Origin: JAAZHK01 sp964536075
Lineage (GTDB): Bacteria; Bacillota_I; Bacilli_A; RF39; UBA660
Assembly: GCA_964536075.1 (NCBI GenBank)
Contig: CAZHWO010000017.1
Location: forward strand, 1-18,022
Direction: 5' to 3'
Length of the DNA: 18,022 nucleotides
The notes under the pieces are model-generated. The model worked only from the letters and a program-made list of their open reading frames with translations, was not told the origin of the DNA and did not search any database. This document shows, piece after piece, positions 6,465-13,885 of this stretch (its first letter is position 1; the number at the start of each line of letters is the position of its first letter). The translations under genes were made by a program, and so were the position numbers.

Positions 6465-7184
6465 TTATGGCTTTTTAAAGTTTTTCGTAAAAAATCCCGA
6501 TTCATTAGTTCCTTCCATTCCTTGGCAGAAATCTCTCTGACCAACTATTTCTATACCCCCTAGATAATAACTATACTGAATATCAATATTAGTTAATGGC
6601 AAAATTTCTGGCTTGGGATATAAACACTCAATCTGACCTTTTTTTTGCTTTTCCAGACTTCGAAAAATAGTTAGGTTTTTATTTAGTCGGCTATGGATAT
6701 TAGCGGCATTGTTAAATAAAGAAGAATCATAATGATATAAATCAGCATTATCGTTGGCCTTGGTTAAATCGTCAATTAAGTAATAATTAACATTATTACT
6801 ATAAAAAGGTCTAGTGACAGAATTATTAAGGTTGATATCTTGGGTACGCAGATAACCATCAACTATATCCATTTCCTTAATCGTTAAACCCCTACCATCA
6901 TATTTTAGATATTTTCTGATTATTCCATTTGCCGAATTTAACTCCTGCGAATTAGCTAAAGGTTCAATGGTTAGGGTAAATCTATTATAGTTAATAACGA
7001 GATTGCAGACATATTTTGTCTCGGCAGCTTTTATAATTATTTGATCATCCAGGCTAGTTTCGTAATGAAAGACCTGATTAATAGACCGCATAAAAGAAAA
7101 ACATTCAAAATTGACATCTTGATTGATATTATCAAAGAAAAAACCATATTTTTTAATTAATTCACGATAAAAATCCATTTTCAT
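6465..7184 (-). CDS. Hypothetical protein, 239 residues
   Basis: Not recognised. A soluble protein rich in Asn, Tyr and Phe, without signal peptide or membrane helix. The N-terminus (D-F-Y-R-E-L-I-K-K-Y-G-F-F-F-D) is helical; the middle mixes strands and polar stretches (N-L-V-I-N-Y-N-R-F-T-L-T-I-E). The C-terminal third contains E-C-L-Y-P-K-P-E-I-L-P-L and a glycine-rich G-G-I-E-I-V-G-Q-R-D-F-C. The start at 7184 has GGGG five bases upstream, which favours it over a second ATG two codons on. A TATAAT at 7219-7214 follows the topA terminator, but no clear -35 is visible. The next gene is a second unknown. Confidence 0.75.
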   Translation of the reverse strand: MKMDFYRELIKKYGFFFDNINQDVNFECFSFMRSINQVFHYETSLDDQIIIKAAETKYVCNLVINYNRFTLTIEPLANSQELNSANGIIRKYLKYDGRGLTIKEMDIVDGYLRTQDINLNNSVTRPFYSNNVNYYLIDDLTKANDNADLYHYDSSLFNNAANIHSRLNKNLTIFRSLEKQKKGQIECLYPKPEILPLTNIDIQYSYYLGGIEIVGQRDFCQGMEGTNESGFFTKNFKKP

Positions 7185-7222
7185 TACTTCCCCTGCGTTT
7201 AATATATTAACATATTATAGGG

Positions 7223-7250
7223 AAAAAAGCAAAATATTATTTGCTTTTTT
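7223..7250 (-). terminator. Intrinsic terminator of topA
   Basis: Minus-strand stem AAAAAAGCAAA / TTTGCTTTTTT with a 6-base loop; the 3' arm doubles as the T tract. The topA TAA stop (7239-7237) is inside the hairpin. Confidence 0.85.
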
Positions 7251-9267
7251 CATAATCACAATTACTACATTTAATAAAATTACCTTTACTAGTTAATAGG
7301 GAATGACATTCCGGACATAACTCCCCAGTTGGTTTATCCCATAGAGCAAAATCACATTTTGGGTAACCATGACAACCATAGAATACTTTACCACGTTTCG
7401 TTTTCTTTTCAATTATTTTATCATGACATTTAGGACAGTCACAAATATAATCTAATTCTTTCTTGTCTTTCTTAATATATTTGCAAGTTGGATAATTACT
7501 GCAGGCGGTAAAATAACCAAATTTACCTTTACGAATTACTAAAGGACTTTGACATTCCGGACATAGTTCTCCTGTTTCTTTCGGAGCTTTCTTTTCCATA
7601 TCGGAAAAAGCTTTTTTAACATTAGGTTCAAAAATGTCATAAAAATCTTGGACAATACAGTGCCATTCTTTTTCTCCATCGGCAATTAAATCCAAATCAT
7701 TTTCCATATTAGCGGTATATTCAACATTAATAATGTTACTAAAAAACTCCTGTAATTTATCCGTAATTTCAATACCAACCTCCGTGGGCACAAATTTTTT
7801 ATCAGCAATGTTAACATACATTCTTTCTTTTAGAATATCAATTGTTTTAGCATAAGTACTGGGGCGACCAATACCTAATTCTTCCATTTCTTTAATAAGT
7901 CTTGCTTCCGTATAGCGCGGTAATGGTTTGGTAAAATGCTGATCCGGTGTAATCGTGTTAGCCAAAACAATCTTGGAGTTATAATTTTCTAACGGCGGCA
8001 GAATTTTTTCTTCACTATCTTCATATTCTTTATATACTTTTAAGTATCCATCAAAAGTAAGGATCGAACCCGTGGCTTTAAACTGATAATTATTATTATC
8101 TAATTTAATCGTTGTAGATAATACTTTGGCGTCAACCATTAAACTAGCTAAAGCCCGAATATAAATCATTTTATAAAGTTTATATTCATCAATAGTTAAA
8201 TAAGCTTTCATAGTATCAGGTGTTCGATTAATGCTTGTGGGTCTAATACCTTCATGGGCATCTTGAATATTGTCCTTTTTTTTCATCTCTTTGGCATGAC
8301 CAATATATTCTTTTCCATGTTTATCAGCAATATAAGCATAAGTACTTTTAATAAATTCATCACTTAAACGAATCGAATCCGTACGCATATAAGAAATTAA
8401 ACCAACAGTTTCGTTACCAATATCAATACCTTCATATAGTTTCTGCGCTAATGACATTGTTTTTTTGGCGTTAAAATTCAGTTTTGTTGAAGCTTCTTGT
8501 TGAAGGGTACTAGTGGTAAAAGGAGGCTTGGATTTTTTACTTTTGGCTTTTTGACTAACATCATCGATTTTAAAGGCATTCGATAATAGACCAAGAATTT
8601 CTTTAGCTTCTTCCTCGGTTTTAATTTCAATATCTTTATTATTATAAGCATAAAGATCCGCTTCAAATTCCGGAAATTTAGCCGTAATCGACCAATATTC
8701 GGTAGAAACAAAAGCCTCAATTTCGCGTTCACGATCAACAATTAATTTTAAAGCGACACTTTGAACACGCCCGGCACTTTTTCCTTCTGTTTTAGATTGC
8801 ATTAATTTGGAAAGACGAAAACCAATGATACGGTCTAAAATACGTCTCGTTTCTTGACTCTTAACTAAATCATCATCAATCATTGTAGGATGATTAATGG
8901 CCGCAATAATTTTATCTTTGGTTATTTCATTAAAAACAGCGCGTTTATATTGATGATCTTTAATATTTAATTCTTCTTTTAAATGCCAACTAATCGCTTC
9001 CCCTTCACGATCAGGATCAGTCGCTAGATAGACTAAATCGGCACTTTTAACATCTTTTTTCAGTTCTGTTATTAATTTTTTCTTACCTTTAATAGGAATA
9101 TAATTCGGTTTGAAATTATTTTCAAGATCAACGCCCAAACCATATTTACCGGTCGTGGCTAAATCCCTAATATGCCCCTTTGAAGAGACAACTTTATAGG
9201 AATCACCTAAATATTTACTAATAGTTTTACATTTACTTGGGGACTCAACTATTACTAAATTTTTCAT
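7237..9267 (-). CDS. topA: DNA topoisomerase I (type IA)
   Basis: Relaxes negative supercoils by single-strand passage through a 5'-phosphotyrosine. At 676 residues it has the usual Firmicute size. The TOPRIM domain carries E8 and D84-P-D-R-E-G; the active tyrosine is Y293 in S-Y-M-R-T-D-S; H338-E-G-I-R-P-T follows in the core. The C-terminus has three four-cysteine zinc ribbons: C569/C572/C589/C595, C611/C614/C632/C638 and C651/C654/C667/C670. The start at 9267 gives the family's M-K-N-L-V-I-V-E-S-P-S-K; its ribosome binding site (GGGTGTG) is mediocre. It is a single-gene unit with its own promoter and terminator. Confidence 0.98.
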   Translation of the reverse strand: MKNLVIVESPSKCKTISKYLGDSYKVVSSKGHIRDLATTGKYGLGVDLENNFKPNYIPIKGKKKLITELKKDVKSADLVYLATDPDREGEAISWHLKEELNIKDHQYKRAVFNEITKDKIIAAINHPTMIDDDLVKSQETRRILDRIIGFRLSKLMQSKTEGKSAGRVQSVALKLIVDREREIEAFVSTEYWSITAKFPEFEADLYAYNNKDIEIKTEEEAKEILGLLSNAFKIDDVSQKAKSKKSKPPFTTSTLQQEASTKLNFNAKKTMSLAQKLYEGIDIGNETVGLISYMRTDSIRLSDEFIKSTYAYIADKHGKEYIGHAKEMKKKDNIQDAHEGIRPTSINRTPDTMKAYLTIDEYKLYKMIYIRALASLMVDAKVLSTTIKLDNNNYQFKATGSILTFDGYLKVYKEYEDSEEKILPPLENYNSKIVLANTITPDQHFTKPLPRYTEARLIKEMEELGIGRPSTYAKTIDILKERMYVNIADKKFVPTEVGIEITDKLQEFFSNIINVEYTANMENDLDLIADGEKEWHCIVQDFYDIFEPNVKKAFSDMEKKAPKETGELCPECQSPLVIRKGKFGYFTACSNYPTCKYIKKDKKELDYICDCPKCHDKIIEKKTKRGKVFYGCHGYPKCDFALWDKPTGELCPECHSLLTSKGNFIKCSNCDYEKSK

Positions 9268-9289
9268 TAAATCACACCCTTGTCTTTAA

Positions 9290-9318
9290 TTTATACATTA
9301 TATTTTAATTTATGTCAA
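9290..9318 (-). promoter_or_regulatory. Promoter for topA
   Basis: Minus strand TTGACA (9318-9313), 17 bases, TATAAA (9295-9290). The transcript would start about 15 bases before the ATG, leaving a very short leader. Confidence 0.8.
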
Positions 9319-9353
9319 TAAGTTTGGTAAATTTACACAGTATCTTCACAAAC

Positions 9354-9382
9354 AAAAAAACAAAATTAATAAATAATTTTGT
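9354..9382 (-). terminator. Intrinsic terminator after the membrane-anchored protein gene
   Basis: Minus-strand stem ACAAAATTA / TAATTTTGT with a 5-base loop and a run of T. It starts 12 bases beyond the TAG stop at 9394. Confidence 0.85.
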
Positions 9383-9393
9383 TTTAAATTAGA

Positions 9394-10209
9394 CTAGTCG
9401 ACTTTTTCTACTGAGTAAAAAATAGATTGACCGTTTTCACTCTTATAAGTAAATTTATATTGTGGTAATTTAGATTCTATAGCTGATTCAAAACCATATT
9501 TAAGTTGTGGTTCTAAGTTGCTCAGATCAAAAGCACCAAGCTTATTAACATTAGTAAAGTCCATGGAATTATATACTTCATAGTTTGATCCATTACTACT
9601 ATCATTAAAATGAATATAAGCAAAAGTGACAATAATTGAAAGAGAATCTTCAGTTTTTTCTATCGAACTGGTTGTCGAAGATACAAAATCAACTGGACCA
9701 CCTTTACCACCTTCATAATTAACATTATATTTTTGTGTATTTTTATCATATGTATAAGTCTCACCATCAACAACAATCGTTTCATGATTTAATGTTATTT
9801 GTTTACCAAATAATTCTTTAGCCGCACTATCAACTTTAGCTTGATCAATAGTACTATTATTTGATCCCTCGATACTAGCCTTATTGACCGCCATGTATAA
9901 AAGTGCTTTATTGTCCATGTTCGACACTAATAATTGATTAGCTTTGTAAAAATAACCAAACAAACTAATCGAATATTGGGAATTAAAAACATTCATAGTT
10001 TGATCCATAATATCATTAGTTATAACTATATCTGTATCAGTTTGATTATTATTTTGATTGCTATTTTGATTGCTATTTTGATTATTATTGTTACTACAGC
10101 TATTAATATAATATTTATCATAGCCAAAATAACCAAGTCCACCAATTAACACTATAATAGTAAGTATTAAAGTAATTATTAACCCTTTAGAGTTTTTCTT
10201 TTGTTCCAT
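9394..10209 (-). CDS. Membrane-anchored extracytoplasmic protein with Asn/Gln repeat linker
   Basis: A 271-residue protein I cannot name. Residues 1-8 are charged, 9-29 form one membrane anchor (G-L-I-I-T-L-I-L-T-I-I-V-L-I-G-G), and 38-56 are a low-complexity linker (N-Q-N-S-N-Q-N-S-N-Q-N-N-N-Q). A folded polar domain to the end alternates strands and Asn/Ser-rich turns. There is no lipobox, so the N-terminal helix should stay as the anchor with the rest outside. The linker DNA is a tandem 12-base repeat. The ATG at 10209 follows AAAGGAAAA. It has its own promoter and terminator. A role in surface interaction is plausible but not shown. Confidence 0.85.
   Translation of the reverse strand: MEQKKNSKGLIITLILTIIVLIGGLGYFGYDKYYINSCSNNNNQNSNQNSNQNNNQTDTDIVITNDIMDQTMNVFNSQYSISLFGYFYKANQLLVSNMDNKALLYMAVNKASIEGSNNSTIDQAKVDSAAKELFGKQITLNHETIVVDGETYTYDKNTQKYNVNYEGGKGGPVDFVSSTTSSIEKTEDSLSIIVTFAYIHFNDSSNGSNYEVYNSMDFTNVNKLGAFDLSNLEPQLKYGFESAIESKLPQYKFTYKSENGQSIFYSVEKVD
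10044..10091. repeat. Four tandem 12-base units encoding the Asn/Gln linker
   Basis: Plus-strand units gattattatttt, gattgctatttt, gattgctatttt and gattattattgt lie head to tail. Units 2 and 3 are identical. The period is a multiple of three, so changes in copy number keep the frame and alter only the length of the extracellular N-Q-N-S linker. Confidence 0.85.
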
Positions 10210-10229
10210 ATTTTTTTCCTTTCATATAT

Positions 10230-10258
10230 ATGATAACATCTTCCATTTTTCTCATCAA
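10230..10258 (-). promoter_or_regulatory. Promoter for the membrane-anchored protein gene
   Basis: Minus strand TTGATG (10258-10253), 17 bases, TATCAT (10235-10230), lying between the rnhB stop and the ATG at 10209. The match is moderate; no rnhB terminator hairpin is visible, so read-through is also possible. Confidence 0.55.
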
Positions 10259-10273
10259 TAGTCAAAAAGCAAA

Positions 10274-10906
10274 TTAGACACGCTGACTGTCAAGATATTC
10301 AGAAACGGGACCATAAGTTCTACGATGTTCTTCAATAATTCCGTGTTCTTGGATAGCTTGAATATGTTTTTTAGTTGGATAACCCTTATTATGTTTAAAG
10401 TCATACAGCGGATATTGTTCATCTAACATATCCATCAACTTATCCCTTGTTACTTTGGCGATAACAGAAGCGGCGGAAATAGAAATACTTAGTAAATCAC
10501 CTTTAACGATATCAGTAACCGGTATACCAATATCTAATTTCATGGCATCACTTAAAATATAGTCTGGCCTAATACTTAAATTTTTAATAGCTTGAATCAT
10601 GGCTAATTTACTGGCTTGATAAATATTTACTCTATCAATGGTTTGATGATCAATAATTCCGATACCAATGCTTATGGCATCATGCATAATGATGTCATAG
10701 AATTGTTCACGTTTTTTAGCACTCAATTTTTTGGAATCAGTTAATCCTTCTAAGTGATAATTAATGGGCAGGATAACAGCGCTAGCTACAACGGGTCCAA
10801 CTAAAGGACCTCGCCCTACTTCATCAACACCAGCAATTAAAGTTATGCCTTGTTCGTATAAAGCTTGTTCATATTGCAAATTATCTATCATTTCAATAGT
10901 TTTCAT
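10274..10906 (-). CDS. rnhB: Ribonuclease HII
   Basis: Removes RNA from RNA-DNA hybrids and single ribonucleotides misincorporated in DNA. The 210 residues carry the type 2 RNase H signature G-V-D-E-V-G-R-G-P-L-V-G-P with D28 and E29, D120 in I-L-S-D-A-M, and the S-A-A-S-V-I-A-K-V-T-R-D block with D155; these four acidic residues bind the catalytic metals. The K-G-Y-P-T-K-K-H and H-R-R-T-Y-G-P motifs near the end are typical. The start at 10906 follows GATAGGGT and lies just downstream of an extended -10 promoter. Confidence 0.97.
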   Translation of the reverse strand: MKTIEMIDNLQYEQALYEQGITLIAGVDEVGRGPLVGPVVASAVILPINYHLEGLTDSKKLSAKKREQFYDIIMHDAISIGIGIIDHQTIDRVNIYQASKLAMIQAIKNLSIRPDYILSDAMKLDIGIPVTDIVKGDLLSISISAASVIAKVTRDKLMDMLDEQYPLYDFKHNKGYPTKKHIQAIQEHGIIEEHRRTYGPVSEYLDSQRV

Positions 10907-10923
10907 ACCCTATCACCATTTTA

Positions 10924-10932
10924 ATTATAGCA
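10924..10932 (-). promoter_or_regulatory. Extended -10 promoter for rnhB
   Basis: TGCTATAAT on the minus strand (10932-10924), an extended -10 element. No good -35 is visible because the upstream bases form the preceding terminator. The predicted leader is only about 10 bases. Confidence 0.6.
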
Positions 10933-10943
10933 TGTAAGACCAT

Positions 10944-10972
10944 AAAAAAATAATGTATTTTTTACATTATTT
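10944..10972 (-). terminator. Intrinsic terminator after the unknown gene pair
   Basis: Minus-strand stem AAATAATGTA / TACATTATTT with a 5-base loop followed by T residues. It begins 6 bases after the stop of the 257-residue gene. Confidence 0.85.
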
Positions 10973-10978
10973 CTTAAT

Positions 10979-11752
10979 TTATAAAGGTAGTTTCTTTATA
11001 TATTCTTCTGATACTTTTATTTGACCTTCTTTGAAAGCTAAGGGAACACCTAATAAATCTTTATCGCTATACCAACTAGCCGTATTTGTTCCGTATTCTT
11101 CTTGAGCATGGTCAGCTATTAATCTTTCTTGATCAAGTGATGCTTCTATTTTGCCTATTTCTTTTATTTCTTGTCGAGTTTTTTTAGCCTTTTCCTCACG
11201 ATGTTTTTTTATTTCCCAACAAAATTTACGATATGTTAGGTAATTCTCAGAATTTTTATCAAGACAAGCGAGACCATCTCTGATCATGTTTTCACAAAAG
11301 GTACTAGTATAACCACGTTGTAAGCCATACTTTATTTTGTTATATACTTTGGGTGCTAAAAAATAATCAAAACTTAAAAATTTCTTGGCAAATTCTTTAT
11401 CATCCATTAAAGTATTAACAATCATCGCTTTTTGTCTTTTTTGATTAGCATAAATTTTGTCTTCTTGGTAAAAAACAGGTATGAATTGCACTAATTGGGC
11501 ATTTTGACCATATTGATTACGATCATTATAAATCATTAAACAGATACGACCGCGGTTTAATCTGGAACTTTTATTAATATAGGCTTGATGCTTATTTAAA
11601 AATTCATCAATATCATCTTTAAATAACGCTCTTATAGCTTCAGAATCTTTAAATTTAGTCGTAAAATCGTCCATTTCGATTAAAGGTAAAGCCTTCAAAT
11701 CTTTTTTTATACTACCATTTTCATCTAAAACAATACTTAAATATGATAACAT
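10979..11752 (-). CDS. Hypothetical protein, 257 residues (second of a similar pair)
   Basis: Not recognised. A soluble, lysine-rich protein without signal or membrane segments. The N-terminal 130 residues resemble the upstream 146-residue protein at low level (see findings): a leading M-L-S, a helical block with P-L-I-E-M-D-D-F-T-T-K-F, then Q-F-I-P-V-F-Y-Q-E-D. The C-terminal half is its own: a helical stretch with a basic segment (K-K-H-R-E-E-K-A-K-K-T-R-Q-E-I-K, a likely coiled coil) and a tail with W-Y-S-D-K-D-L-L-G-V-P-L. The ATG overlaps the upstream gene by 16 bases, implying coupled translation. A terminator follows. Confidence 0.8.
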   Translation of the reverse strand: MLSYLSIVLDENGSIKKDLKALPLIEMDDFTTKFKDSEAIRALFKDDIDEFLNKHQAYINKSSRLNRGRICLMIYNDRNQYGQNAQLVQFIPVFYQEDKIYANQKRQKAMIVNTLMDDKEFAKKFLSFDYFLAPKVYNKIKYGLQRGYTSTFCENMIRDGLACLDKNSENYLTYRKFCWEIKKHREEKAKKTRQEIKEIGKIEASLDQERLIADHAQEEYGTNTASWYSDKDLLGVPLAFKEGQIKVSEEYIKKLPL

Positions 11753-12177
11753 TTATTAACCCCTTTTTTGTTAATGCTTTTTGCATCATCATCAATGGCT
11801 ATTAATTCCGGATAAGTAGCTAAATATTTAATAAAGGCTATATCATCTAATTTACTTATTTCATCAATATTGTGCGGTGTTTTTGGATCATCACAAAATA
11901 TATCCATAATATTTTTGGCTATTACTCGACTATAATTCTCACGTGAATTTGCATATAAAGGTACATAGGTACAATTATTTTTACTATCAAAAATAGTTAA
12001 CGGTGAAAACATATTAGAAGTATCCTCTTCTAAAAACTCAATTAACTCATCAGATGATTCAAAACCCTTGGTAAATTCAATTATTTCAGTTAAAGGTGCT
12101 GACAGTAATTCATTAAAAGATATATCTTTACCAAATTGCTCATAAAAACCAAAGGAACAAGTATTAGATAAAATCAT
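11737..12177 (-). CDS. Hypothetical protein, 146 residues (first of a similar pair)
   Basis: Not recognised. I start it at ATG 12177, behind a very strong AGGAGGGGG. An open frame continues upstream to a TTG at 12231, but that stretch covers the promoter. The acidic, soluble protein begins M-I-L-S-N-T-C-S-F-G-F-Y-E-Q-F, continues with a helical block (A-P-L-T-E-I-I-E-F-T-K-G-F), an acidic helix (S-S-D-E-L-I-E-F-L-E-E-D-T) and a strand region T-Y-V-P-L-Y. It has no catalytic motif I can name. It is the first gene of a two-gene unit with its own promoter and overlaps the second gene. Confidence 0.8.
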   Translation of the reverse strand: MILSNTCSFGFYEQFGKDISFNELLSAPLTEIIEFTKGFESSDELIEFLEEDTSNMFSPLTIFDSKNNCTYVPLYANSRENYSRVIAKNIMDIFCDDPKTPHNIDEISKLDDIAFIKYLATYPELIAIDDDAKSINKKGVNKCYHI

Positions 12178-12202
12178 TTTACCCCCTCCTAAAAACAACC
12201 AT

Positions 12203-12231
12203 ATTATACCACTGTTAACATAAAAAGTCAA
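12203..12231 (-). promoter_or_regulatory. Strong promoter for the unknown gene pair
   Basis: Minus strand TTGACT (12231-12226), exactly 17 bases, TATAAT (12208-12203). With the very strong ribosome binding site that follows, this suggests high expression of the unknown pair. It also rules out the TTG at 12231 as a start codon. Confidence 0.88.
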
Positions 12232-12243
12232 AGCAAATAGCTA

Positions 12244-13242
12244 TTAACCAACTTTTTTGATAAAATGGTAAGCATCTCGGCACATATCTTCAATGGTTTT
12301 TGTGGCAACAAAACCTAATTTTTCTTTAGCATAGGAATTATCCGCATAACAGCTATCAATATCACCAGGTCGCCTAGCCGTAATTTGATAAGGAATATCA
12401 ATATGATTAACCTTAATAAAGGTTTTAACTAAATCTAAGACACTATAACCAATCCCAGTCCCTAAATTATAAGCATCAAGGCCCGGATCTTTAAAAACTT
12501 TTTCACAAGCTTTAATATGACCTTTCGCTAAGTCAACAACATGGATATAATCTCTAACTCCGGTTCCATCAGGAGTATTATAATCATTACCAAAAACATT
12601 AAGATGGGCTAGTTCTTTATTAGCTACTTTAACAATGTAAGGCATTAAATTATTAGGAATATCTTTAGGATTTTCGCCAATTAGACCACTTTCATGGGCC
12701 CCAATCGGATTGAAATAGCGAAGAATTGCAATACTCCAACTATTATCAGCCTGATAAACATCTCTTAAAATATTTTCAATCATGAGTTTCGTCGTTCCAT
12801 AGGGATTAGTCGTTGACAAGGCACTCGTTTCCTTAATAGGAAGAGTTTTTGGTTGACCATAAACCGTCGCACTTGATGAAAAAACTATCTTTTTCACTCC
12901 ATGTTCAGCCATAGTCTCACATAAAACAATGGTCGAATATAAATTGTTTTCATAATATTTTAAAGGTTCTTTTACCGACTCCCCTACGGCTTTATAGCCA
13001 GCAAAATGAATAACAACATCAATCTTATTATCAGTAAATATTTTAGTTAATAAAGCTCGATTTTGGACATCCCCTTCATAAAAGGTAAAATCTTTGTGAG
13101 TAATTAATTTTATTTTGTCTAAGACATCAGATTGGGAATTACTAAAATTATCAATCATAACTACTTCATAATCATTGTTTAACAACTCAACTGTCGTATG
13201 ACTACCAATAAAACCGGCTCCCCCCGTTACTAATACTTTCAT
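12244..13242 (-). CDS. galE: UDP-glucose 4-epimerase
   Basis: Interconverts UDP-glucose and UDP-galactose with bound NAD, feeding the Leloir pathway or surface polysaccharide synthesis. The 332-residue short-chain dehydrogenase fold shows the NAD motif G-G-A-G-F-I-G-S (7-14) and the catalytic set S124 in S-S-S-A-T-V-Y-G, Y148 in N-P-Y-G-T-T-K and K152. R-Y-F-N-P-I-G-A, D-G-T-G-V-R-D-Y-I-H-V-V-D and R-R-P-G-D follow in the usual order. The ATG at 13242 has GAGGAGG upstream. It stands alone, with no gal genes nearby, which fits a role in glycan precursor supply. I see no terminator after it. Confidence 0.97.
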   Translation of the reverse strand: MKVLVTGGAGFIGSHTTVELLNNDYEVVMIDNFSNSQSDVLDKIKLITHKDFTFYEGDVQNRALLTKIFTDNKIDVVIHFAGYKAVGESVKEPLKYYENNLYSTIVLCETMAEHGVKKIVFSSSATVYGQPKTLPIKETSALSTTNPYGTTKLMIENILRDVYQADNSWSIAILRYFNPIGAHESGLIGENPKDIPNNLMPYIVKVANKELAHLNVFGNDYNTPDGTGVRDYIHVVDLAKGHIKACEKVFKDPGLDAYNLGTGIGYSVLDLVKTFIKVNHIDIPYQITARRPGDIDSCYADNSYAKEKLGFVATKTIEDMCRDAYHFIKKVG

Positions 13243-13262
13243 GTTATCCTCCTCTTAAATTA

Positions 13263-13291
13263 ATTATATCCTTTATCTTTTACTTAGTCAA
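13263..13291 (-). promoter_or_regulatory. Promoter for galE
   Basis: Minus strand TTGACT (13291-13286), 17 bases, TATAAT (13268-13263): a near-consensus sigma-A promoter directly after the terminator of the translation operon. Confidence 0.88.
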
Positions 13292-13298
13292 TTATACC

Positions 13299-13322
13299 AA
13301 AAGAAGACTATCACTAGTCTTC
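13299..13322 (-). terminator. Intrinsic terminator of the translation operon
   Basis: Minus-strand stem GAAGACTA / TAGTCTTC, a 4-base loop and TTTT. The TAG stop of the lipoprotein gene (13316-13314) lies at the loop, and the last codons make up the 5' arm. The T tract is short. Confidence 0.75.
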
Positions 13323-13880
13323 ACAATCACTACATTCACCAGAATAAGTCTGGGCGATTAAATTAATAAATTTCTCTTTTAATTCGTTTTCTTTCTCATT
13401 GGTTAAATATTCTTCAACATTGCCACTCATAACTGATAAATCGTTATTATGCCCAATAATAATACCATTAACAATGAAATAAATATCAGGAACATATATA
13501 CGCTTACCACCGGTAGCATCATCATATAAATTATTACCTAAAAGCGCAACTATTTGTTGATATTCCTCTGTACTCTTTTCTCGCATATCTTTAATATCTA
13601 AATAATATATTTCATTAATATTTTTATCTTGAGCAACATCATAAAGGATGGGAACAATGGCTTGACACCATGGGCAAGAAGAAAAGCCAAACATGATAAT
13701 ACCACTACCTTCTTGGAGAAAGGTAATCGCTTCCTCAGCTGTTACATAAACAAATGGATGATCTAAAGGAACATTATACTCTTGAGCAAATTTATTTTCT
13801 TTAACCTCGGCAACTTTTTTTACTTCACAACCAGTAAATAAAATTAATAAGGTAATTAATATTAATAAATACTTCTTCAT
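13314..13880 (-). CDS. Thioredoxin-like lipoprotein with CPWC site
   Basis: A 188-residue exported protein. The N-terminus is a lipoprotein signal: two lysines, a hydrophobic run and the lipobox L-F-T-G-C with C18 to be lipidated. A thioredoxin fold follows, with the redox site C69-P-W-C72 in F-G-F-S-S-C-P-W-C and the likely cis-proline at V130-P131. A second, C-terminal pair C183-S-D-C186 is unusual. It should act on thiols or disulfides at the outer membrane face. The family position resembles PedC/TlpA-like proteins, without a firm match. It starts 5 bases after tsf with no clear ribosome binding site, so translation is probably coupled. It is the last gene before the operon terminator. 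Confidence 0.88.
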   Translation of the reverse strand: MKKYLLILITLLILFTGCEVKKVAEVKENKFAQEYNVPLDHPFVYVTAEEAITFLQEGSGIIMFGFSSCPWCQAIVPILYDVAQDKNINEIYYLDIKDMREKSTEEYQQIVALLGNNLYDDATGGKRIYVPDIYFIVNGIIIGHNNDLSVMSGNVEEYLTNEKENELKEKFINLIAQTYSGECSDCED

Positions 13881-13885
13881 TTTAT

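Noticed and set aside
6158..6478. Plus-strand open frame opposite the 107-residue gene
   Set aside because: The minus-strand frame has the better ribosome binding site and fits the uniform gene direction.
8478..8741. Second minus-strand frame inside topA
   Set aside because: Out-of-frame shadow within a complete topA with all motifs.
9934..10149. Plus-strand open frame opposite the Asn/Gln repeat
   Set aside because: Product is a low-complexity Ile-rich shadow of the repeat and membrane anchor.
12178..12231. In-frame TTG extension of the 146-residue protein
   Set aside because: The extension covers the -35, -10 and ribosome binding site; the ATG at 12177 is better supported.
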